From positions 3,139,001 to 3,203,000 of the forward strand of contig NC_088299.1 in NCBI RefSeq assembly GCF_032854445.1: 64,000 nucleotides of DNA, read 5' to 3'. This DNA comes from Liolophura sinensis (Eukaryota; Mollusca; Polyplacophora; Chitonida; Chitonidae). Position 1 is the first letter of the stretch, and every line of letters begins with the position of its first letter. Made by a program: the position numbers and the translations under genes. The notes below the pieces were generated by a model. That model saw only the letters and a list, made by a program, of their open reading frames with translations. It did no database searches and was not told where the DNA came from. Positions 32,744 to 42,685 of the stretch are shown here, one piece after another.

Positions 32744-34390
32744 TACCTTGCAAGGTAGCACTACACACTGCTTTATTAACACAGTCGTTAGCTGTTGAAC
32801 AGCTAAGTTACCCGCCCAAGGTTTCACTCTGTTGCTCTGGGTCCTTCAGCGTACCATCAGTAGGAAAACTGGAGTAGTGTATCTAATCCCAAACAAGCTA
32901 GACTAAAATACCTACTGTATTCCCCATCTAGACTGATAATCTTAATATGTTTAAAAGATTGGTATAAATGTTCTGGAAGCATCAAAGGTTCACTACTTCG
33001 AAGTGAACGGTGAGATAGATTGTTGGTGAACTTGACTGAGAAAAACTTAAAAAGGGGAGGGAACAATTGTTTTACAAGTGAAGAGACAATCCACTTAGTT
33101 ATGTTCAGACATCGATTGCATGCGTTTTACCTTGGACGTGACTGTTGGGGCTGCAAACAAAGCCATTGGTTTTCGTTTGTTTTGCCAGCACAAACAAGAA
33201 ATTTTCTACAGCCCATGGGTGATGCATGTGATGGACCATTAGAGAAATGTGTGCATGTATGCTTGGGGTGTTTAAGTCGCACTTTTTTATTTTCTGTTTG
33301 TTACACAACGAAGAGTCAGTAGGCGTGTTTACATATACCGCGTCTTCTTGTCGCAGGGCAGTCTATGCCGTCAAAGTGCTCCCGCAACTAAAGTATCATG
33401 TCACGACATCCCACCCAATCATTTTATACTTATACCAGCCCAACCAGTCCTGTTTCCTTCCTCTAACCTCTAAGTGGTGATTACCAAGTGAGACAAATAA
33501 CCTTTTAAAGTCTTTGGGATGACCTGACCCGGGTTTGATCGCAGATCTCCCGATTTCAATACAAACGCTCTAACCGAAATGGTGTACCATTAGAGGATGT
33601 GCAATAAAAGTAAATATCACTATATAATGTGTGAAACATCAGCTTTTATAACCAAGCAGGAAAGTTTTCGCCTGACTTCAGGATAACTATTATCTGCATG
33701 TACCTATTCAACATAGGTTGGAACAAAGTGATACAGGTGTTTCCTATTACACCATAAATAAACTAGCGAACACAAACATTGAAAACCTTTGTAAATATTC
33801 AGATTGTATTTATATGTACTTTCACAGTAATGCACAAAGTCATGAAAAAATTATATTTTACAGATGATAGAAGACCGGCCAGGCTATGAATCTGGTCGAT
33901 CTATAAATGTCTCATAACAAAACTCAAAAAAAAGAAAAAAAAAAACGAAAAATGGATAGGTTTGAATGTGTTGACTGTTTCTTAACCTGATGTACAAAGG
34001 TCAGAGGTGGATGTGCCCAGTGTAAACAATTGCTACGCTGAATCATGCCTCTGTGTGTATTAGCCATGCAGGGTCAGTACTAATAAACACGCATGAGGTT
34101 CGTCAAACACTATTCAATCACTAAGTAATTCATCTTTGTTTTGTCTATAGGATTCGTTTTCTTGCGCGAATATTCTGATTTATTTGATTATTGTTTAGTG
34201 CCTTTCCTAAACATTATTCAGTTATCCGATAGCAGTCCGTTTTATAGGTGGAGGAAACAGAAGTATCCTGTGTAAACCACCGACTTTTGGCAAGTTAGTG
34301 ACGAACTTCATCATATGCGACATAAGGATGTCTTCAGTGGATGTTAGGCTGCTCAAACTCCCTCACGAGCGTCGTCAACCATTTTTGTCA
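31456..34390. other. Gene-free stretch with long TA microsatellite
   Basis: No supported gene. Open frames at 31810-32124 and 33020-33322 have no recognisable motifs and lack splice context. A reverse tRNA-like motif (GGGTTTGATCGCAGATCTCC) lies at about 33530-33585. Confidence 0.5.
32478..32738. repeat. (TA)n microsatellite with interruptions
   Basis: About 260 bp of alternating TA broken by TCGTTATA (at about 32540, 32553 and 32587) and by a recurring TAATTATACCTTG (about 32638, 32668 and 32738). The larger interruptions are themselves repeated, so the array has expanded in blocks. This length is a likely assembly problem spot. Confidence 0.95.
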
Positions 34391-34770
34391 CCAAGGCCCC
34401 ACAGACAGTGAGTGTTCCAACAAATCAGTTTATTGTCACCATAGCCCCACAGACAGTCAGTGTCCCAACACATCAGTTGATTGTCATCAATACCCCACAG
34501 ACAGAGAGTGTCCCAACAGATGAGTTTATTGTCACCAAGGCCCCACACAGAGTGAATGTCCCAACAGATTAGTTTATAGACACCAAAGCCCCACATACAG
34601 TGAGTGTCCCAACAAATCAGTTTATTCTTACCAAGGCCCCACAGACAGTCAGTGTCCCAACAGATGAGTTTATTGTCACCAAAGCCCCACAGACAGTGAG
34701 TGTCCCAACAGATTAGTTTATTGTCACAATGGCGCCACAGGCGGTGAGTGTCCCAACAGATCAGTCTATT
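34391..34770. repeat. 48-bp minisatellite
   Basis: About eight copies of a 48-bp unit (CCCCACAGACAGTGAGTGTC / CCAACARATCAGTTTATTGT / CACCAAGG). The period equals 16 codons, so frames stay open on both strands and yield 16-residue peptide repeats; this is a by-product, not evidence for a gene. The last two units recur at 56458-56545, at the left edge of the duplicated block there. Confidence 0.9.
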
Positions 34771-34779
34771 GAAGAGTGA

Positions 34780-35142
34780 GTGAGTGAGTGCTTGGGGTTT
34801 AACGTCGTACTCAACATTTTTTCAGTCATATGACGACGAAGGAATCATTAGGGTGCATGTACGTGTAATGTGCCTCCTTGATGCAGGACGGATTTCCACC
34901 GCTCTTTTATTTAGTGCTGCTTCACTGAGACGACTTACCGAAGGCAAGTATGCCGCCCCGCCCGAGCCATTATACTGATACGGGTCAACCAGTCGTTGCT
35001 CTATCCCCTTCATGCTGAACGCCAAGCGAGGAAGTTACAACTTCCTCTTTTAAAGTCTTAGGTGTGACTCGATCAAGGATTGATCCTGGATCTACCGCTC
35101 CCGAAGCGGACGCTCTACCAACTGTGCTATCCGGGCCGGTGT
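34780..35142 (-). mobile_element. SINE family B, full length, with target-site duplication and an empty paralogous site
   Basis: On the minus strand: tRNA-Pro-like head (GGATAGCACAGTTGGTAGAG, CCGCTTCGGGAGCGG), body and a (CACT)n tail. Flanked by the perfect 13-bp repeat TATTGAAGAGTGA at 34767-34779 and 35143-35155. The paralogous locus at about 56536-56548 has a single uninterrupted TATTGAAGAGTGA, which is the pre-insertion state. Confidence 0.96.
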
Positions 35143-35736
35143 TATTGAAGAGTGAAAAGTAATGACAAATCCATTAGTATGAAGGGTCAATGTACACTGA
35201 GTGTATTTTAGAAGCGCTTCGTTAAAACACTGTGTAGATTCAATTACTGCGCCTATGCAATGAGCTCTGAGCGACAAAATACAGTTGAATGACATACCCG
35301 TGGTTGTTAGTAATGCAAGTGGAGCTGCAAACAAAACAACTCATCAATATAACGTTACAATGAAAATCAAATATTGAGCTATCACTCAAATATATCCTGT
35401 GTTATTAGAGACAAAAAGCACCGTTCTGTATGCGGAGAGACTTTATGGCAAATCTCGATTGGAACAGTCATACTTTTCTACTTTCAGATGCGATAATGAA
35501 AATTTGTGATGGTTATCTAAATATTTATTTACACGCACAAACAGCTTTCATCATACGGCAGTGATTTCATGGAATCCTCGAGGTAACTGTGAAACGTCAC
35601 GTTGTCTTGGCAGCCTTTGATTAGACCTGCAAAATCGTGTCAACTTGGGCTTTACATGTGCTGATGGGCTGGCCTCCATCTTCATCCTCCATCTTACCAG
35701 CACTCTAACGGTTCATGCCAACAGGCACACTTTGCA
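35143..35736 (+). promoter_or_regulatory. Conserved 5' flank of A-type GRL gene 1
   Basis: About 590 bp strongly conserved upstream of all A-type genes (also 42020-42685, 56530-57159 and the window end). Shared words include CCATTAGTATGAAGGG, CAATGTACACTGAGTGTAT and GATTCAATTACTGCGCCTAT. Where copy 2 has TATAAAAA, this copy has TATTTTA (35204-35210). Probably promoter plus 5' UTR; the transcription start is unknown. Confidence 0.5.
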
Positions 35737-38700
35737 ATGTCACGGATCAGCAGCGTTATGCCAGCACCAGCCGCCATGTCTCTACCCACGAAAACACACC
35801 GGAACCTGGACAAGGGTAAGGATTCAGTCCGCAAGGATAACATCGAGGCTTGTCTGGAAGGGAAACCGTTCCAGCTGACCAAACCTCTTGTGATCTCCAT
35901 GGGTTTCTTCGGGCTTTTGTTTCTCAACAGTAAGAAGAACAAGTGGTCCCCATTGTCAAGAGCTTACTCCATACTCGTCTTGATTCTCCTGTGGGCAAGC
36001 GTTGTACAGCTCTTTTTCGCGTACAAAGATGAGCAGTTTGGAGTTGACACCTTTTTCAAGATCATCGTGCATATATGGTACATACATAGCAGTGTGAATG
36101 CCACGGTTACTTACAAGGCTTGTAACACTGAGAAGCGTTTAGTTCAGTTTCTTCTCCAGTGGTCGCGGCTTATAAAGACAAATCGCGGAACTTCTCCCGA
36201 CGACTCGGTTCTCAGTTATGTGAAGTATGAACGCAATACAAGGCGAATGTTTAATTTGTACTTGATAACTGCCTGGTTAACTATGCTGTTAAGTAGTCTT
36301 AGCATTGGTTATTTCCTCTTCCTGACTAACATGATGGATTTCACCATAGCGCCAATGTTGCCGAACAACACGGTTGCCATTCCCACAAAAGCAATGCTCA
36401 ACATTGTCACCATCTACAGAACGGCTGCCTGGGTATTCCCGCCTGTGCTTTTCCTCCTCATTTCAAGCATTATTTACAAAGAGTTTAAAATTTTCCACAG
36501 CGATCTCCAAAAAGCGGTTTCCCCACACGGCTACATCGCAGATGTGGAATGGTTTCGAAGACGTCATCAAGAAATTTGCCGAATGGTGGAGACTGCTGAT
36601 GACGTGTTAAGTGCGTTCAACGCCGCCGGTATTGTCTTTCCCATGGTTAACGGAATGCTTTTGCTGTATAGTTTAGTTTGGAACGATTTTTTGACAATGG
36701 ACCCAATACTGCTGGCAACTCGTTGCTACTGGTTACTTGGGGTTATGCTGTATCTGCTGTTGATAGGATATGGAGGCGGGTACCTTAATCACATGGTAAG
36801 TCTTTCATCTCCTGTCCAAGTCAGATATTTTGGAAACTAATCAAACTGAAGACCTAATAATATCTCTGGGAAATATTCTGCTATAATATAACTGATCACT
36901 TTTCTTTGAAGGCGAGAGAAAGTTTCCATTTGATATGTGCCTTACTTGTAGAGGTTTCCTGAGGTGTGTTGAAAGTGAAACACCTCTAATTATGGGGTGT
37001 GACGCAAATTGTTTAAAATTCTTAAAATGATGCCAAAATCAGATGAAAAAGAGTGAAAACTTATTTGCAAAGATAGTCTTTTTTCTTTCAAGGAGAAAAG
37101 GGTATTTGGGAATATCTGTGTATGGTGGGTATTTGGAACCACCTCTTGGTATACATCGTGTATGAACTATAATGTTCTAAATGAGGATGAGACGCACGTC
37201 TAATACATTTATTTCAAGGTACATTTTTTTGTTTATATTCAAAGACATTCATTTACTCTCAATTATGAAAATATTGATGAATATATTAAGATATAAATAT
37301 GATTAAAACCAAGGTTGATCGTATTTGTTAGCTGAAAAGACCACATATATTTATTAAACATGTGTTACATCCTGATGAATAACATTATTATACAAAGATA
37401 ATGTAAACCAAGAAGTGGTCCCAAATACCCACCCAACAAACAAAGAAACAAACTGAATGTTTGTCTTCCATTTTAACTAAACACATTACATGTCATATGT
37501 TCTTTACACTTGAAATGATTTCGTTTTGTGGGTACACTGCCTGGGCGCACTGAGAAATCTCACAATCTCACAATCTCACATTGTTTGTGAGTCACACCTA
37601 AGATTTTAATAGAGGAAGTTGTAACTTCCTCGCTTGGCGTTCAGCATGAATGGGATAACGCAACTACTGGTTGACCCGTATCAGTATAATGGCTGAGTCG
37701 GGGCGGCTTACTTCGCCTTCGGTAAGTCGTCTCAGTAATGCAGCGCTAGCTTAAAGAGCGGTTGAAATCCGTCCTGCAACAAGGAGGTGCACTACGTACA
37801 CCCTAAGGATTCCTTCGTCGTCATATAACTGAAAAATTGTTGAGTTCGACGTTAAACCCGAAACACTAACTAACTCACTCAGATTGTTTGTGTTGATTGA
37901 CATCACTTCCTGCCTCATCCCCGTGACCCTAGTGACCTCGGCCTTCTTGAAGGTTTCTGTACAAATTTTTTTATTGGTGGCAGTGATGTAAAGTGAGTGT
38001 AGCACGAAGGAGTGTGGAGCAATCTGTGTTTCATTATATTTGTCCAGGCGCATGCTCCTTTGAAGACAATTCATAATATTGAGATAAAGGACACATCCCC
38101 GGAGTTCTCACTTCAGGTAAGTACTTTTGCTTTGGAAATAAGATCTAACCTTGTGTTATTCTCGACGCGTTATCAGAGATCTCAGACTCGGGATCGTCCG
38201 TTAAATTCACTGTCCAGTTTTTCGGTAGAAAACACACCCAATGTGGCCCAGACTCACCCACTGACGTCGCCCAAATTCTCTTTTCTGGTTCAAATAGAGG
38301 ACTACAGCACTGGAAGTGAAACCAGGGCGCAGTTGTTCAAAAGTGTAAAGTGTAACATTTATGCTTGATTTTCAACACACTTTCGAACAACCGGTCCCAG
38401 AGCAGCAAAGACAGTGTGATAGTTGTCAATTGTTTACATACAGCATACTGGAGAGGTCATACAGTTAACACAAGAAACATCAAACATATTTGAATGTAAT
38501 GTCAGCTGCATGATACTTTCCACAATGGTCTGGCGGTTCAGTGCAGTGTTTTGAGCTCTTTTTAGCATGCGCAAACGCCATCATCATGACACGGGTCCGT
38601 GCGTTAGTTTAGAAGAAGTTTTTTCGGGATAGGAAGGGTTTCAGCATTAAACTTTTAAAATGTGCCTAATTAGGTGTTGTTTCCTAATTGTTAGGTTTAG

Positions 38701-40912
38701 CTAGAGGGAATTCCAGTGGCAGATTTCACACCTTTCTTAAGATAGCGAACACTGCTTGTGGGTGGTATGTTGTGAAAGATCTAGTTGACCTTCAGACTGA
38801 ACTACATGTAGGTATCCGAAACAAAATGCAGTGATTTTAATTGTAATTTAGTAGATGTAACTCCTTTAGGATTGCTCAAATGCTGAGTTATCACATTTAA
38901 TAAGCAATAAGATTAAACAGTGCAATGAGACCAGGCCTTAGAGGTGCCTGATATAGTCCCCAGAATCCCAGTTTGTGCAGGAATACGGTATAAAAGACAC
39001 ACAACTGAGAGTAAAACCAGAGCAGTGACTTTGACTGACGACAAATGGCCACATGTAAGGTGTGGAATCCCACCTCTTCCCAGTCAGGGTATTGTTCTAA
39101 CTGTTCATGTAAATTCTTAAAGGTGGAGAAAACATAAAAATGAAACAAAGTTCGGATGAAAGAGTACCAAAAGTTATTCCTAAATGTGGGCTTCAATATT
39201 TTTTGCAAGTTTTCCTGAAGGCGAAAAAGACACTTGAAAATAATTTTTATATAGTGGGTATTTGGGACCACTTTTTGATATTTATAATCTTTGTTTAATA
39301 ATGTCATAAATGAGGATGTAACAGAGGTTAAATAAATATGTTTTGCAGTAGAATTTGTTTTTTCGGCTAACAAATGTATTAAACCTCAATTTGGATCATA
39401 GTTACGTATTTAATATGTTCATAAATATTATCATAATTTAGGGAAATGCATATGTTTCGATATAAACAGCAAATTTACATTCAAATAAATTTAGTAGACA
39501 AGCATCACATCCTTATATAGAACATTATTATGCAACAAGGATAAATACCAAAGTTGGTCTCAAATACCCACCATACAAAAATATTTCCAAATACTCTTTT
39601 CTCTAAGAAAATAATCCAAAAAAGTATTAAAGATTACTTTTGCAATAAGTTTTGACGCTGTTTCATCTGATTTTGGCATCATTTTTATGTTTTCTTCTCC
39701 TTTAAATAATAGCAAATTGCACACCCCTTGAATTGTTCGCCGGTAGATACGGTGTAATCCAAAGAAAATCCTATGACGTCTTCTGAATTCCCTTTTCTAA
39801 TAAGAACTGTCCACGGAAAAAATACTGTGACTCAAGCCTATGACATCACCGAAAATAGAAATTTTTGGTAAGAAATTTTCACGGGTAAATACAAAATATG
39901 AAATCACCGAAATTCTCAGGAAATCTTCAGAAAGGAACAATGCACAGGTATAGAATTCCTCCATCAAACCCATTCTAATGAAAGTTTACAAATGACATAA
40001 GGTATATATAATTAACAAATATAATTGACATTATTTGTTACTTCCTCTTGATTATTAACATCAGAATAATGTTAATACTCAAGAGAACGTAATAATAATT
40101 TTATTAATCAAAGAGAAGGTAGCAAAAAATAAGGATAATAATTAAGAGAAAATAGGAGAGAATGGATTAGATAAAGGCATTTACAAATAATGTTTATCTT
40201 TATTTGTTTGTGTAAGATTCTAGCTGATAATGTAGGATCTTATTCCAACTGTCAAGTTATCTGTATGAATCGGCTTTATGAAAATGATGTTTATGATAAC
40301 TATCCATTAGATTATAAAATGTGCTGTTCCATAAGCCACTAGTTCCATTCATGGGCTATGATTATAACAGCTAAATGTAAACCCAACGACGAAATGAAAA
40401 CGATTACTTCCTTTTTGTTTCTTTATCTAGATGAATGTGTTCCTAAACAAGCTGACAGGAAATCCTATCGGGCTGACAGCTTTGGACATGTTGGTGATTG
40501 ACAAACCAGCAATTCTGACGGTAAGGCTTAAGACACCAATGTCTATTCCCCTGGGGTCTGTCCGGTTTATCCCCACCATAATGCTTGCCAAAGTGGCATA
40601 AGTGAAATATTCTTGAGTCCGGTGTAAATAAACAAACATGACTCAATCACGTTCATCCACGGACAGTATTTCATGCAATATTTCATATTTGTGTTGAACT
40701 TGCAGGAGACTGTGTCGTAGAATTTATTTGGATTTCCAGAGGCTTATACTGATGTTCGTGTTCCTATTCCACAGATTGGCGGGGTTTTCATCACGTACTT
40801 CATCGTCCTCATACAGTTTCAACAGCCCACTGTTCGTACGTCCCTCTCCAATTGTACCGAGATTGTGATCAACTGCACGCTCCATTGCCCCAGCACAGTC
40901 GTGAGCGGATGA
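35737..40912 (+). CDS. Gustatory-receptor-like (GRL) 7TM chemoreceptor, gene 1 (subfamily A)
   Basis: Four phase-0 exons: 35737-36795, 38048-38116, 40431-40520 and 40775-40912, all with GT-AG boundaries (donors ATG|GTAAGT, CAG|GTAAGT, ACG|GTAAGG); 451 residues. The N-terminus (MSRISSVMPAPAAMSLPTKT) is hydrophilic with no signal peptide, as expected for the inverted GR topology. Hydrophobic segments lie at roughly 51-64, 76-96, 106-124, 171-196, 224-247, 293-312 and 329-346, with a last one in exon 4. Joined exons 2-4 read PEFSLQ, then GLTALDMLVIDKPAILT, then TYFIVLIQF, which parallels the insect GR C-terminus and its TYhhhhhQF motif. Insect GRs form ligand-gated cation channels; that role here is inference. 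The intron layout (small phase-0 C-terminal exons) also fits the GR superfamily. Gene 1 has a 6-bp deletion in exon 4 relative to genes 2 and 5 and carries WVFPP in the fifth segment where the others have WVFT. Confidence 0.87.
37017..37433. mobile_element. Fold-back MITE in intron 1 of GRL gene 1 (right end truncated)
   Basis: An imperfect long palindrome. The left arm contains GTGGGTATTTGGAACCACCT and ATGAGGATGAGACGCACG; the right arm contains the inverted forms CATCCTGATGAATAAC and GTGGTCCCAAATACCCACC. It begins at TTAA (37013-37016). The right end is deleted compared with gene 5. Gene 2 holds the same insertion at 43977. Confidence 0.8.
37590..37882 (+). mobile_element. SINE family B, 5'-truncated, in intron 1 of GRL gene 1
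   Basis: It lacks the tRNA head, beginning at AGTCACACCTAAG, and ends with the ACTAACTCACTC tail. Flanked by ATTGTTTGTG at 37580-37589 and 37883-37892. The same insertion with the same flanks is present in genes 2 and 5, so it predates the A-gene duplications. Confidence 0.88.
39121..39701. mobile_element. 581-bp fold-back MITE in intron 2 of GRL gene 1
   Basis: Terminal inverted repeats AGGTGGAGAAAACATAAAAA (left) and AGGAGAAGAAAACATAAAAA (reverse complement of the right end). Flanked by TTAA at 39117-39120 and 39702-39705. The arms pair over most of their length (GTGGGTATTTGGGACCA with TGGTCTCAAATACCCAC). Present at the same place in gene 5 (60739-61319). Gene 2 has an unoccupied site (about 46132-46150). 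TTAA target use recalls piggyBac-type transposases, but the ends do not match the usual CCC start, so the superfamily is open. Confidence 0.85.
40530..40640 (+). repeat. SINE family A 3' fragment just behind exon 3
   Basis: CCGGTTTATCCCCACCATAATGC, AGTGAAATATTCTTGAGTCCGG and GTAAATAAACAAAC match the SINE A 3' third. It starts about 10 bp after the exon 3 donor. The same fragment is in genes 2 (about 47020-47130) and 5 (about 62147-62257) but not in gene 4, so it belongs to the subfamily A ancestor. Confidence 0.75.
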
Positions 40913-41024
40913 AACAAATTTCCATCATAAAATAATCAAAAAATAATAAGAACAAATATTAAAGACAGAATCAGCAACCCCGTACAGACAAGATCACTTA
41001 TTATTTAATACAGAAAAGGATATC

Positions 41025-41030
41025 AATAAA
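41025..41030 (+). terminator. Candidate polyadenylation signal, GRL gene 1
   Basis: AATAAA 113 bp after the stop codon, conserved in gene 5 (62648-62653). No equivalent is seen at that distance in gene 2. Confidence 0.45.
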
Positions 41031-41750
41031 AGACTGTTATTAATAATTGCTTTGAGACCAAACACAAGTTCATGTATTTTCTGTTCCATAACATTTAAAC
41101 TGCGCAATTGCATTGCTTTCAATGCGGTGCCCAGAAAGCCTTTAATGCACCGGCTATTATCAAAATCAATATTTAGATATCATACGGTTTTTCTGCTTGA
41201 TTCACAGAGAGATAAATCTCTAATAGAAAATCTGATTATCTCTGTCAGTTAACAATGATATAAGCGTACATGCGATGGAGGATCCCTGAGCTATGCAGTA
41301 CTTGGTCGCCGACAAGTTACGTTATGAAATTAGATGCTCGACTAAACCGTCATGGTGTGATGATTTCATGCTACCTTTGACATTGGAATCGTGTCATTTA
41401 ACAGAGTGTTTAGAAAAGCGAGAGCATACATACTAAGAACCGTTTAGTTGTTTAGAGTGCTGTGCAAACTATGGTGTTCAAATACCCTGGCATAAACGAC
41501 GGTATGTAAACAAAAGCAAAAAGAACACGAGAATTCAGTTAAACCTTCAACCAGTCCTTACACGCAGGAAATATGTCATTCGGTTGACACACTAAAGCTT
41601 TAACGTTTCAATGGTGTTTGTTTAGCTCCAGCCATTCCAATTTCACAGTTTTATAGGATTCGCCAGTGTAAGATCACTAGCCTCCGACCTGCCCTGGACT
41701 CAATGACAGGAAGCGGAAGTTACTCGAAACTGTATATTTGCTAGTCTCCA

Positions 41751-42009
41751 ATGTCACGGATTATACCTGTAATGTTGGCGTCTACCATAATGAAACCTTA
41801 CAATGACCAAAAGGAGTGAAAATGGTCAGAAACCACCGGACAACTTCGACATCTTTCTGGAGGACATACCTTTCCGTCTCAAACTTCTTGTGGTCTGCAT
41901 AAGCCTTTGCGGCCTTTTGCTTCTGAACCGTAAGACGAGCAAGTTATCCTCAAACACAAGAGAATACTCTTTATTTGTCCTAATTCTACACAGCCAGGAA
42001 GTGTACTAA
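41751..42009 (+). pseudogene. Truncated GRL exon 1 relic (subfamily B type)
   Basis: Starts like gene 4 (ATGTCACGG; TACCATAATGAAACC), then is frameshifted by about one base near 41815. It continues as NGQKPPDNFDIFLEDIPFRL, LKLLVVCISLCGLLLLNRKTSK and YSLFVLIL, then breaks off at about 41985. Instead of the rest of exon 1, the sequence runs straight into the A-type 5' flank of gene 2. Its own upstream region (about 41380-41750) still resembles the flanks of genes 3 and 4. An identical truncation occurs at 63372-63631. Confidence 0.85.
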
Positions 42010-42019
42010 AAAATCAGAC

Positions 42020-42685
42020 GATTGAAGCGTCAAAAGTGAAAGCAATTCCATTAGTATGACGGGCCAATGTACACCGAGTGTATAAAAACAATTGTTTAAA
42101 ACACTAAGAAGATTCAATTACTGCGCCTATACAATGAGCTGTGAGAGACAAACTACAGTTGAATGACATACCCCTGGTTGTTAGTAAAGCAAGTGGAGCT
42201 GCAAACAAAACAACTCATCAATATAATGTTTTTCATCTGAGGTGGGTGCAAAAATCAGACACTTTTCCATATGTGGTTGTTAAATAGAGCAGAAAATCAA
42301 ATATTGGGCTATCACTCAGGTATCTCCTGTGTTATTAGAGACAAACAACACCGTTTCGTATGCATAGAGATTTTATGGCAAGTATCATTTATGCTTTTCT
42401 ACTTTTAGATGCGATAATGAAAATTTGTGATGGTTATCTAAATATTTTATTTACACGCACAAACAGAAAAGCTGATGTATAAACTATACTACGCTTTCAT
42501 CATACGGCAGTGATTTCATGGAATCCTCGAGGTAACTGTCAAATGTCACCTTGTCTTGGCAGCCTTTGATTAGACCTGCAAAATCGACTCAACTTGGGCT
42601 TTGCATGTGCTGTTGTACTGGCCTCCATCTTCATCCACCATCTTCCCAGCACTCTAACGGTTCATGCCAACAGGCACACTTGACA
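42020..42685 (+). promoter_or_regulatory. 5' flank of A-type GRL gene 2, with CCAAT and TATA-like words
   Basis: Conserved with the flanks of genes 1 and 5. Contains GGGCCAATGT (42061) and TATAAAAA (42081-42088), about 600 bp before the ATG. If these are a real core promoter, the 5' UTR is long or contains an intron. It also has ATCATACGGCAGTGATTTCA and CCTCGAGGTAACTGT, shared by all A copies. Confidence 0.5.

Noticed and set aside
32247-32798. 183-codon frame across the TA repeat
   Set aside because: Most of it is translated TA microsatellite (Tyr-Ile repeats), and the non-repeat start has no recognisable motif.
33020-33322. 100-codon frame with several Cys residues
   Set aside because: No family motif, no splice context and no duplicate; it cannot be distinguished from chance.
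34341-34596. 16-residue peptide repeats on both strands
   Set aside because: They follow from a 48-bp minisatellite period. No start context, splice sites or family similarity support a gene.
35694-35942. Minus-strand frames antisense to GRL exon 1 (also at 42631 and 57117)
   Set aside because: They are shadows of the conserved plus-strand exon and recur only because that exon is duplicated.
42551-42685. 45-residue N-terminal extension of GRL gene 2
   Set aside because: The extension begins with TTG and is not conserved as a start in genes 1 and 5; all intact copies share an ATG at the position of 42686.
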